In this document: piece after piece, positions 11,435-22,200 of the stretch
Layout of the letters: each line of letters opens with the position of its first letter
How positions within the stretch are numbered: position 1 is the first letter of the stretch
Assembly: GCA_020536535.1 (NCBI GenBank)
Contig: JAHLWZ010000811.1
Coordinates: 1-64,000, forward strand
From: Pelomyxa schiedti
Taxonomy: Eukaryota; Evosea; Pelobiontida; Pelomyxidae
Length of the DNA stretch: 64,000 nt
Reading direction: 5' to 3'
The notes under the pieces: generated by a model
Seen by the model: the letters and a program-made list of their open reading frames with translations, nothing else
Databases searched by the model: none
Told to the model about the DNA's origin: nothing
Translations under genes and position numbers: made by a program

Positions 11435-14400
11435 CTAGATGAACTTTCCCACCCACCCAGGATTGAAATCATCCCGTAATTTCAAAAATACAAGCAACTC
11501 CTGCAAAGAACTGTGAGAAAAGGATACGATACTACGAGTACAAACAAATTACCTGTTTTTGCATGAGCTTCAGATAAGAGGACTCTTCAATGACGGCATG
11601 GATGGCACCCGGTGATAGGAGAAGCAATTTTACAAGTTCAAGAAGAATTGCAAAGCGGCTGGAAACAGAAGGTAATTCAAACAATTCCACAAGGTCACGG
11701 ATTTGGACCAAGTCACTAGTTTTTGGTTGGTTTGGCATTAAGGTGAGGGGAAAAAGCTAAATGGAAGACTTACTTCATAAGGTTAATGCCACCAATTCCG
11801 GGGGTAACAGTTAATTTTTTCACGTGTTCAGTGATTTGTCTGAAAAGTGAAAGGTTAGGGTAAGTGACTTTTCAGAGAGGACGGACATACAGGTGTAATC
11901 TTTTCCCGAATTCCTCCAGGTATGATTCACGGTTTCGGCCATCCAAGGCTGTCAAGATCATTTTGTGTTGGCGAGCAACGAATTCTGCCAATTCCTGGAA
12001 CACCTAAAAGAATTTGAGTGGTTGGAAGTTGAAGGTAAACAAAACAGTGAATTACCTTGGAGCCAGCAACTGGCACTGGACTTTGCTCTACCACTTTATA
12101 TTCGGTTTTCTTTTGGTCTCCAAGAATTTTGGTAATCTTCTTCGTCGTGGCTTGTTTTTTGTTAGAGTTCGGTGGAGAAAGAGATGTTTGAGAAATACAG
12201 TCCAGGCAAGCCATTAACCCGGAAGATATCTTACTCTCAAGATCACCTAGAAGTGAATCCATCATCTCCATGCAAGAGCTATGTTCATTGACTGCAAGTG
12301 TAAGCAACGGCAACTACAGATAAGAATCAGCCTGAAAAAAAACTTGGTGGTTTCCGCACCACATGTTCGTGCATGTGCTTCATGAGAAGGACAACAGCTT
12401 GATTGATCTTTCCTACCATTCCCATGAAATTTGACTGTGAGGTTATGTTGTATGTGCCTGGAGAGAGAAGTGATCCAACTCTGTGCTTGGCGTTGGACTC
12501 AAAGGAACTTTGGGAAGAGAGAACCTTGAAATCGCATCAAACATGTACTCTTTACCAACTGCAGAAATCAACATTTCAAATAGTGCCTTCACGTTAGCAA
12601 ACCTTTGGTCACGTTACAGTTTGGTATCGTCACGTTAGGTACATACGAATCTGACTTACGAGAAAGAACAATTGCTCTCTGGCAGGCTTCTGCATTCATA
12701 TGTAAACACATGAGAATCACTTCAAGAGAAATGACAGATTCACAAGTTCTCTCATTCCATTTCTAGAAGTTACTAAGAATAGTAATTGGGTGAATCATTC
12801 CACAATACACTCGGGTTAACAGCTCTCAGCTTGATATAAGCACCTAGAGATTCCTGGTAAGCCACCTTGACAGAGTTCTGTTCACTTAGAAAATAACTAG
12901 AATTAATTTAGTGAAATTGTCATGTGTTTTGGCAATTTACGAATCGTGGTATTCTTGGAAAAGTGACTCAAAATTCGAAGTCAACTGGTCCCCAAGTTTG
13001 TAGGGTTCGAGTCCTTTCATCTTGGAAAGGGAAAACATGTGTCAAATAAAAGTAAATGTTAATACTCATACAAATAGGGATTGTGTCTCCACGAAAGCAT
13101 TTTTGAGTATGAACAGTCTTGTGTGCTCATCTTCACATTTTTTTAAAAGTAGCCCAAGAAATTGGTGAATCTTAAGATAAAAGGGAACATGTAAAAAAAA
13201 ACGAAAACGAGGAGTAAAAAGGGATTACACACTCTGAGGAAAAGGATTTTATGGACGAGGTTATTCATCACAAAAACTGGGTTAGGGAAGACTTGTGTAA
13301 TTGTATCCCATTCCAGTTGACAAGCTTTTAGCACTCGTTTGTAGAATTCGACTACACGGTGGTCGGTGAAATTGCGATTACTGTAGGGGAAAAAAACTGA
13401 GAGCTGGAGGGAAGGCTTTGTTTGAACTCACTCTAAGGGAGGCGTAGGAAGAGAAGCCAAGTCTCGGTCTTTCTGAATAACTTCTTGGCTTGTCAGCACT
13501 TCCTGGCAGCTAATGTATTTGGCAATGCAACTTTCCCCACCATTCAGCTCAAAAAGTAGGTGTGCTAACTCCTACTTGAGGAGTGAGCTATTGGAAATAG
13601 CTTGGTAAAACCTTCATTCTTGGAAAGTTGCGAGACCCAATTGCTGATGAAAATTTTGATAGCAAACGTTCTTCTACTCTTCGAAAATATGATTCAACTT
13701 TTGCCCTGCCCTGGAGCAAGTAAAGGGATTGTGAAATTGTGAATTCTAAAAAGGAATTCTGGATTACTTTGTCAGTCACAGATCCTCGTTCTTCTGTTGG
13801 TAGCTCTTGGCAGATAGCCATCAACTGTTTCAGCACATACACCAGCTTGTAACACTTAGCTCTACTTGAAATGAAACGAAATCTCTAACCTCAATGGGTG
13901 GGGTAAAATCTGGAGGTAGTTCATCCAGTTCCAACTTAGAAAAGAGTTCACTCGCTTCAGGAGGGTCTGCGCCCTCTGGTTCATTTTCGGCAGTAAAATT
14001 TAGCTCACAAAAGTACTGCAATAAATCAATGGCCTCTTGCGCCTTATTTTCTTGCTGATCAAGAAGCTCCAGCCTATCAGCTGCGATATAGCATGGCAAA
14101 TCAGGATGCATACTGAGAGAAAACTAAAATACCAATACGAACAGCTGTATTGCCTGCATGACTAATTCGTTGATCCAGGCCTTGATACTCTTCCACTCTG
14201 CTCTATAAGGCGATTATTTTGAGAAAAAGAGCAAGGTTAAAAAAAAAAAACACAAAAGCCTGCCTGAAAAATTTGGGATAAATCCTCCAAAGAAGCACAG
14301 TAGTTTCTATGATTTTGATTACACTGGGCCGTTTTGGCTGGAATGACGTCACGCTCAATTGCAATCATCTCCATCGTGAGCCACTTGACAGTATCGCCAA

Positions 14401-14777
14401 GTGTATCAGCAATTGGTTTGGCATCATAAATCCCCTGATCCATTTGCAAGTGCACCATTTTGTGCAACGCACACTCCACGACGTCATCAACTTTGAACCT
14501 GGATGTCTAAATTGGCCCCCCCCACAATTTTGTGTGAGCGCCCAACCACACTCGACACTACAATCAAACAACGACAATAATAACAAGACAACAGATGGTG
14601 GTGACTACAGAGACGAGACAGTACTTGGTAACTCTCCTCAGTCTTTGCTATGCTCTTGGTGTCTGCCGCGTGCTTTTTGGACCCTTTGGTGCCCTTGGCC
14701 TTGGTCGCGGGCGCAGCAGCCGCAGTTGCTGGTGCTGCTGGGGTTGTGGTTGCGGTCGTTGCCGGTTTCCTACTCAT
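11435..14777 (-). CDS. EXOC5: exocyst complex component Sec10 (EXOC5)
   Basis: Many short exons of helical sequence match Sec10 along its length. The N-terminal Ala/Thr/Lys-rich exon (14777 to about 14633) joins a segment starting FKVDDVVECALHKMV. Near 14050 is RLELLDQQENKAQEAIDLLQYF, corresponding to the conserved RATEAxxLMxYF region. The C-terminal third includes MMDSLLGDLESKISSGLMACLDCI, then GDQKKTEYKV, ALDGRNRESYLEEFGKRLH, and finally ELPSVSSRFAILLELVKLLLLSP. The last exon (11493-11435) ends LKLRDDFNPGWVGKFI. Order and spacing agree with the human protein. Sec10 links exocyst subunits that tether secretory vesicles to the plasma membrane. The start at 14777 lies 192 bp from the divergent gene at 14970. 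Several middle exon edges were not resolved one by one. Confidence 0.85.
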
Positions 14778-14969
14778 GGGTGTCGTTCGACACGAACAAA
14801 CGGAAAGGTGATTTCCTGGAAGTGGCAAACTGAAGACCTCCCAGGGGATCAACTCTGAGAGCACACCTCGAGGCCAGAGTCCCACTTAAAAACCCTGAGT
14901 GGGTCAGTCTGTTGTTGGTGTTCTCAGCAGATACCAAGAACAGTTGAAACTCCAATTTATTACGGCCAC

Positions 14970-17716
14970 ATGGGAGACGAGGCAGCGGAGGAGCGACAAG
15001 AAGTTAATGGTGATGTGGTGGCGGTTGGAGATCTAGCGGCAGATCCTAATGGCTCAAACATTGGTTCCGAGTTCCAGAGAGACGGCTTCGGCACCACAGA
15101 CGACTCAGTTCCTGAATCAGGCCAACAAATGAACGACTCATATTCGAGCGCGACTCAATCCGACGACCAAAATCAAGATCAATATCAGGATCAAGAACAG
15201 GAGCAATACAACGAGGATTTTGCGTGCAGTAGTGATTCCAGCGCTGGCCCCTGTGAGTTAGTCAACGCCGAGGAAAACGCCACTAGCCACGTGATTATGG
15301 GCGAGGGTGTTGCACAGTTTGGAACAAATGCAACTGCAACTGCGAATGCGAAGGCAAATCCTCAGGGAGGAGAAAGAGGGGGTTTTGGTGTGACCTTCAC
15401 ATACATGTTTTGGGTGTGCCTGGTGCTTTTAATTGCAATTGCAGCTGGAATAGCTGTTGTTGCGATCAGGAGCGGTAACGGTGAGTGATTGCAATGGTTC
15501 TATTGGGTCCTTACTTGGCAAGCAGATTTCGAAGTAGCTGTTTTAGCTCCTTGGTTCTTACTTGGCACACTCTTCGTGCTTGGGTTACTCTACACATACT
15601 GGGGGATTGGAGAGACCATTGATCAAGACATGTCTCTGTGCATTTCTGAACTCAGGTGAGCCGCGTGTTGATCGTCGTTCTTTCCCTGAAAGCCTTCTTC
15701 CTGCAGAGAAGGAATTGTTAGGGCTGACGAAGACTGCAAGGAGGCCGTTTCAGAAGCGATTAATGAATACTCCTGCGCCTCCAAAGCGCAAGGTGTAACT
15801 CCAGAGGAGCGACAACAGAAGCGACAGAGTTTCATTGATAATCTTCAGCACTCTGTTTATACCGTTGCTGGAGAGGTAGACAGCGATCCTGTCTTTATTA
15901 AAACCAACTTCAATAGGATATCAAATCTATGAGCAACGAGGTTTGTCGAACCCTCAAAATGTACCTTTGCCTTAGCTACGGCCTATCCTTTTGTGCCTTA
16001 TTTCCCGAACAGGTATATGGAACATCAAGTGCAAGCAAGCAGAGATTCCGTGTATGCCCCTCACCCCTTTTACCTCCCCCCACCTTCCCTCCAGCAAGAG
16101 TTTGGAAACTAAGATGGACAAAGAAGCTCACCAAATGTATACAGCTCACAACTCCTACATTCTAACTGTGAAAAGTCTGGAGGTGCAACAGAACCTATCT
16201 AAACAATGGGAAGACTTGCAAAGAAGGAATCAAAAGCAACTGTATACAGTAGATCAAAGTATCGAGACACTGATGAGAAGTCTTGATCAACTTAAACAGA
16301 GAATCAGTGAAAACAACACGCAAATTAAAGTAGACAGTGAAATTTCCACTCTTTATTAACGGTTATCCAGGCATCTATTCAAGACCAAGCGAATACTAGA
16401 ATTCAACTTACTGCTTGTTTGACAGAAACGGGTGCTGCCATTGCAAAACTCCCAGAACCTCGGCAATTTCAAGGGTTCGCACGTTTCTAATCGACTGGTT
16501 GACTAATCGACTAAAAAGCCTTGGAGAAACCTGCTTTACTAGACTCTCCTCCCAGCTTCAAGGATCAACCAAGGAGTCAGTTAACACTATCTTCCCTACT
16601 GCCCACTAAAGATTGAATAGGATTGGAGAATGTGTGTCAATGCAAACTTCATTAATGCAAAGGTTCACAGTTGATCAAGTTCCCGTTACAGTGGCAAAGT
16701 GGGCATTTTGTTTCAAGCTGGTACTTATTCTGTTCATTTAATCACTTTTCAGATTTGTCGAAGTTGTTCCTAAGATAGATGAAACATTCAATGAAGCACT
16801 AACGAAATCTGGACGGTAATTTCACTTCTCTTCCACATTCATAACGAACGCTGTTTAGCGAAACTCAAGTCACTCTCAAGAATGACATAGATGCCTTAAA
16901 GCGTGCTATTACATCAGCAGTTACTTCAAATCACACTGACGCCACTGCTAAAGCAGAGACAAGGTTTTCTTATTCTCAAGGCAAATTTCCAAATTAATTC
17001 ACAGTGCAGGAAAGACCAGCTAATTAATAGAATTACGGAGTTTGTAGTATTTTTCTATGTACGTTGTGTCTCACCCTTATAGGGAGACAAAAGAAAAGCT
17101 TCTTTTATTACAAAAAGACCTCCAAACCCTCGGGGCTTACTTCAATCAACTGTAAGTTTATCATTGCCTGAAGAAAAATTGGTAATTTGTGCAAATAAGG
17201 AACATACAATCGTTCAAGTACTTCAATGAAACCTACCCAGTGATCCATTCCCTAGCTACCAAAACAATTGATGATCTCAGGAAAGTAACCGCGGATATTG
17301 AGAGGTACCATTACTTTTCTTTTCTTCTCCGTCATAATATTACATAGAAGTACTTTTGCATACGAGCAAGCCTCTAAGCAAATTACACAACTCCATGCGA
17401 CTCTTGCCGGGGACATTAACGAAAAGCAAACTGACGTGGTTTGTCACCTCGACACTCTCATTGCACAGTATGCCGCTTCCTTCAAATTATCGACCTTGTG
17501 ACCAACACTTATTGCAACAGCTTTGGCCTCGGAACCCAAGCCCCGACACAGACTCCACCTTCGACTTCTTTGGCATTTGGTTCACCACCCGACTCTAGCC
17601 AACCCGCTCCCAATCCAAATAGAACTAGCGCAATCACAACAACTGTGCCTGACTATTCTTCCCCTGCTATCGGCACACCCACCCCACCACAAACACCCAC
17701 TACTCTCAGACTGTAG
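14970..17716 (+). CDS. acidic two-span membrane protein with coiled coils
   Basis: Exon 1 (14970 to about 15480) encodes a Gln/Asp/Glu-rich acidic region and a first membrane span. Exon 2 (about 15524-15655) gives a second span after a short loop, so the protein probably makes a membrane hairpin. Seven or more short exons follow, encoding long charged heptad-like helices (e.g. LSKQWEDLQRRNQKQL, SIETLMRSLDQLKQRI), ending in a Pro/Thr-rich tail with stop at 17714-17716. The last joining intron is best read as about 17469-17520. The layout (acidic head, membrane hairpin, coiled-coil tail) suggests an organelle-surface or tethering protein, but I recognise no family. The start is supported by the preceding short divergent promoter shared with Sec10. 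Confidence 0.6.
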
Positions 17717-18107
17717 GAAGCTACCACATGCACTCCCTTTCAGCCGTGAAAAAAAAAAAAAAACGGGACTTTGAGTCCTCCAACCTTTTGAGGGTGGACA
17801 AGCCAAGCTTAGAATTTGCCTTGTAATGTCAAAGCCTGGATTTCTAAATTTCTATCCTCTCCTGTCGCCCCTGTTGGAGCTTAACCATCACTCGGCTTGT
17901 TCATCACTTGGGGGGAATGAGAAAGAAAGAGAATCGTCCTAGGACGCTAGAGCACAGAAAGAGAGTCTGATGGAAGGAGATTTGGTTCCAGAAAAGTGGA
18001 GAAGGAAAGACGCACCGCCAGAGATGATCCGCCGCCCCGCCCCTTTAAGTGCCCAAATTAAAAAAACGCACACAACAAACAACTCAAGACAAACCAAAAA
18101 AAAGAAA
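17717..18107. other. intergenic region, no supported gene
   Basis: It contains the 3' flank of the preceding gene, an A-run at about 17749-17763, and an A-rich leader just before the ATG at 18108. Minus-strand open frames here are antisense shadows. No repeat or RNA-like structure stood out. Confidence 0.5.
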
Positions 18108-18807
18108 ATGCCGAATTGTTGCACCAGAACGTTCAATAAGTACCCTGGATGGGCTGGGTGGGCTCGTGTGTCAATACTGTCGTGTCTGTTTGTGAGCACT
18201 ATTCCCATGACTGCTTTCTACTGCATGGACAGAAGCATAAGACAGTCGAACAGCTCGGGGAAAGAGAGGTGCGTGGTCTTCACTGCCGAGGTGGCTTCTC
18301 AGTATATCACAACCAAGTGCGGTGCCGACAGTGATTCAGGCTCCTGCTGTGCATACCAGTGTTCATGCACAATCGGCACCGTGTGCATTCATTTTCTTTC
18401 TTTCTTTGCTAACCGTTTCCAACAACTAACGCGTCTACTGTAAACAGGTCACTGGCAGGTCGATACAGGCACAAGAAATTGTTGTCTCCAGACCCATCCT
18501 GTCGGTCGACTTCCCTGAGTGCGGGATCCCTGAAGAACTGTTGTGTGGTCCAGTTGAGTGCAGTGATTCTTTGAGTGGATTGGAAGTTGGTGATACCTGG
18601 GACTGCTGGGTGAGCAACGAAGACTTGATAAGCACCACAGCGTTTATGTCTCCTTGGGTATGGGCATGCTTAGCTCTTGGGATTCTGTCTAGTGTTCTTG
18701 TCCTCCTCCTTGCCGCTTTTTTTGCCTTCACACTGATTGTTCCTTTTGTGGAGGATAGGTTCCCTGCAATGGGGGAACTGCTGAATAATATGCACAATTA
18801 TATTTAG
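18108..18807 (+). CDS. two-span Cys-rich membrane protein
   Basis: Two exons join in phase 0 across an intron at about 18382-18448 (GTGTGC...AAACAG). The first ATG follows an A-rich leader. Residues around 15-38 form a first hydrophobic span, and a strong span near the C-terminus (VWACLALGILSSVLVLLLAAFFAF) is followed by a short polar tail. Between them is an ectodomain of about 110 residues with roughly a dozen cysteines (e.g. GSCCAYQCSC, PECGIPEELLCGPVEC), probably disulfide-bonded and outside the cytoplasm or in a lumen. No known family is recognised; it is tetraspanin-like in style but has only two spans. Confidence 0.7.
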
Positions 18808-19116
18808 ATGACCACCATATCCAGTCTTGAGAATGTTGATTCTCAGGAAATATAATATTATTTGGGACTCACACTTTTTTGCATCAACGGGGCACCAGTA
18901 CCTTTTCTGTGCCCTGTGAAGGGAAAATTCTGAAATGTCTGGACCACATCTGGACCAGGCACACTCTACCGTTTCGTGGTCTTTCCAGCCTCTGAGGAGC
19001 ATCACATAGCAAGATCCAAAGACCCAAAAAATAAAAAGTGTGAGTCCCAAATATAAATATGGTTTTGTTTTCGTTCTTCGGAATGTACTTGATTTTGGGG
19101 TTTGGATATGTTCCAA
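18670..19116 (-). CDS. possible small membrane protein, antisense 3' overlap
   Basis: An open frame from the ATG at 19116 encodes a basic N-terminus, one clear membrane span (YLYLGLTLFIFWVFGSCYVMLL) and a Cys/Trp-rich segment to about 18880. A GTGAGT donor-like site near 18870 may end the coding exon. Beyond it the frame runs antisense into the last exon of the plus-strand gene, which is unlikely to be coding. Only the part above about 18870 is plausible. One arm of a 21-bp inverted repeat lies inside the membrane-span codons. Confidence 0.3.
   Translation of the reverse strand: MEHIQTPKSSTFRRTKTKPYLYLGLTLFIFWVFGSCYVMLLRGWKDHETVECAWSRCGPDISEFSLHRAQKRYWCPVDAKKCESQIILYFLRINILKTGYGGHLNIIVHIIQQFPHCREPILHKRNNQCEGKKSGKEEDKNTRQNPKS
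18859..19053. repeat. 21-bp perfect inverted repeat, 153-bp spacer
   Basis: The left arm is 18859-18879 and the right arm is 19033-19053. The arms are exact reverse complements (core GGGACTCACAC / GTGTGAGTCCC) and could form a foldback. They sit just past the stop of the plus-strand membrane protein gene and inside the minus-strand open frame. No terminal duplication or transposase was seen. Confidence 0.9.
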
Positions 19117-19269
19117 ATTAGGTTAGGAACCTCGGGGCCTGGATTACGTCCAGCAGCAGGGAACTCGGTCCACGTGCAGCGTTCTCATTCACACGAACAC
19201 TTATTTTTTTTATTACGGAACAAAACTTTACACTTAGTACCACAAACCAAGGGGTTCAGGGGATTTGTA

Positions 19270-22200
19270 TTACGAGTGATGTCGGTTCGTTGGGGGGCGC
19301 CTGTTGGCCGGCCCCTTGGGTCTTGTTGCCATTGTGGGTTTGGAATCATTTGGGACTGATGTGGAATGTTGCGGCGGACTATCTACGGTATCAGTGATGT
19401 GGGAATCGGTCTCGGCGTCTTCGGCGGGAGGTTGCGGAGGCTCCGCGGCAGCCGAGGTGGCTTTGGCTTTCTTGATTTGGCTTAGTGAGGGAGATCTGCT
19501 GCCGGGTAACATTCTGGTGGGGTCAAGGTTGAGCTTGATCTGAAGCTTTCCCGGAGCCGGCTTGGCAACTGGTTCTTGCTGCTGTGGTTCGTCCTCGGGT
19601 GCAGAGGGGGGAGCTGGTTGTGTTTCTTTCTTGAGTTGCCGCATTGGGGGTGCCATGCCGGGCCTCATCTTGGTGGGATCCAAGCCGAGCGGAAGCTTCA
19701 ACTTTCCAGGCATTGGTTTGGCTGGGGGTGGTTGTGTGTCTCCCTCGGCTGAAGGGGAAGAAGTAGACTGTGTTTCTTTCTTGAGTTGCTGCATTGGGGG
19801 TACCATGCCGGGTATCATTTTGGTAGGATCCAAGCCAACTGGGAGCTTCAACTTTCCAGGCATTGGTTTGCTTACGGATTGCGGCGGTGAAGGCAATTCC
19901 CCTGTAAGGGAGAGTGGCTCAGATGCTTGTTGACTTTCAGTTGGTTCAATACCACTACTGGGGTTTGTAATTACTGGGACCTTGGGAGACTCCACAGGGG
20001 TGTTGTCTTTTTCAGGGATTAGATTCTGTTCTACCTCAGGTGCTGGCACAGATTCTTGTTCAGGCATGTCTTCTGCTTTTGGTACCTCTTCCTTTGTTGG
20101 TACTTGCTCAGCTTCTGGTTCTATTTTTTGATCTGATATCGGTACTGGATCTACATTTGGGCCTAACTGCTCCGTTTGTGACGGGAGAGATTTTAGTTCT
20201 AACTCAGACGGTGCGATCGTTATTTCTGGTTCAGTTTGTAGCTTTTGATTTACTTCCATATTTACTTCTAGCTCCTCATGTTCATGAGTTTCTTCTGATA
20301 TTGACTTAGCTTCTACAACCTCATTGGGTGCAGCCGTGTTGGGCGCAGGTTGTTCTTTTTCAATGTCGGGAGGGTTTACAGACTGTGATTCCAATGAGGA
20401 TACTGGTGATTCAGGTGTTTGTGGGGAAATTGATATAGTTTCAGCTTCCTGGTGCAGGAGTGTGGGGTCCTCGGCTGGTTGTAGGGGCGGTAGCACCTCT
20501 GCCAGAGGCTCTGAGTGCAATTCGGGCACTTGTTGGCTTTGCAAGTTGGGTTGTGCTTCTTCAGTTGGTTTTAATTCTGTTTCTGTAGCTTGTTCTATTT
20601 CTCCCACTGGTGTTAGTTCTAAGGGTTTTTCTCCTGCAAAATCTACAAGTTGGTTCGGGAGTTCTTCCTTTGGTTTTTGTTCCGTTTGCAAGGCTACTTC
20701 TTTGTCGGGGGTCAAAACTTTTACTGGCTCTGGTGGAACTTCGGGTTCATCTTCCGACCTTCTTCTGTCCACTTCATCGAGGTTTCCTAATTCGGGTTGT
20801 ACTTGTTCTGGTGTTGGTTGTGGGCTGGCCCCTGATTCTGGTGAATGTTCTCGGATTTCTGTAGGTGTTGTTTGTCCCTCTACTATACAGGCCGATCCCT
20901 GCGCACTATCACTTCCCAGTTCTGTGGAGTGTGGTTCTGGCTCCATTGTACCGCCTTCTATTGTTTGTTGTGGTGCAGGGCTTAGATCATCTGTATCTTG
21001 TGAGTCTAGTTTTTGCTCTTTGGGTTCTGTATAGCGGTCGGCCATATCCACTGGTGAGTTTTCTCCCACTTGGGTTGCAGATTTAGTTTCTGGTTCTGGG
21101 GCTATCAATTCATTTGTTTCTGTGTCTTTCAGTTGTATCTCTGGTGGAATATTTAGTTCTAATGGAAGTACTTCCGGTACATTCGGCACCACTTCGACAT
21201 TGCGTTCAAGCTTTGTTTCCACTGGGTTTTCTTCCTTCGGTTCTTGGTGATTGGGACTTACAGTAATATCTTCACTGGAGGTGGATGGTTGGTGAAGTAC
21301 ATCAGCAATGGGTTCACACAGTCGCTTCTCTCTGCTATCAGAAAAACCTTGTTCCTCTTCACTATTGCGTGGAGGCTCTGCCCCAAGTTCGTGTAAGGTC
21401 TCTTGTGTAGGGTCAAAATCAGCATTGGGTGGCTCATGCACTTGCGCAGACTCAGTTTCGTGACTTGCAATCTGTGTTGCTCCAATATTTTTTTCAGCTT
21501 CTAATATTGCTGTTTCTTCACTTGATGGCTGGGATTCTGGTACTAACTCCCCTACTGGATTTGGTGCTGGCACAGGAACCGGTTCGGTTTCTGGTTCTAG
21601 CACTGGTACAGGTACAGGAACTGTTTCCGAAATTATTTCCTGCTTTTGTTTATTGTCTGCCACCGGATCAAATACTGGTTCTTGTTTGGGGTTAAGGGAA
21701 TCTAGAGGAGTCTCTGGTTTAAACTGAATTTCTGGCTCAGGAGTGGTAGGGGTTAAATCGCAGGTCAGTTCTGGAACGGGTTTTCGTTCCTCTTCCAGTG
21801 TGTCTTCCAATTTGATTTCGGGTTCTGACACGGGTTTAAAGTCAGACTCCACAAACTCGTCCTCTGCTGGTTCTGGAGGTGGGCCCTCTTGCCCAGGCTG
21901 CTGTACTGAGTCTTGGTTTACGCACTCCTGGTCTGTTTTCTGGACAAATTCGCCGGGAGTTTCATTTTTTTGTTCTATGACTTCTGGTTCGAGTTTAAAG
22001 GTAGTTTCTGGTTCCAGTACCTGGAGTGGCTCCTGTGTTTGAGATTTAACTGCAGACTCTGTTATCTCCGTTAGTTTGTCACCCACTGCTCGTTCTGGTT
22101 CTGGTTCTGGTTTCTGAGCAGTTGAAAGTGCGGAGTTTAGGTCCGATCCCAGCTTCAGATCCTCATTGCCCAGGAGCACCAAGTTGACTTCCTGGAGACT

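Noticed and set aside
13000-13020. GGTTCGAGTCC-like string resembling a tRNA T-arm
   Set aside because: No anticodon or acceptor stem around it, and it falls inside coding sequence of Sec10.
17502-17520. Possible 23-nt intron in the coiled-coil membrane gene
   Set aside because: A normal ~53-nt intron with a GTATGC donor near 17469 gives an equally good frame.
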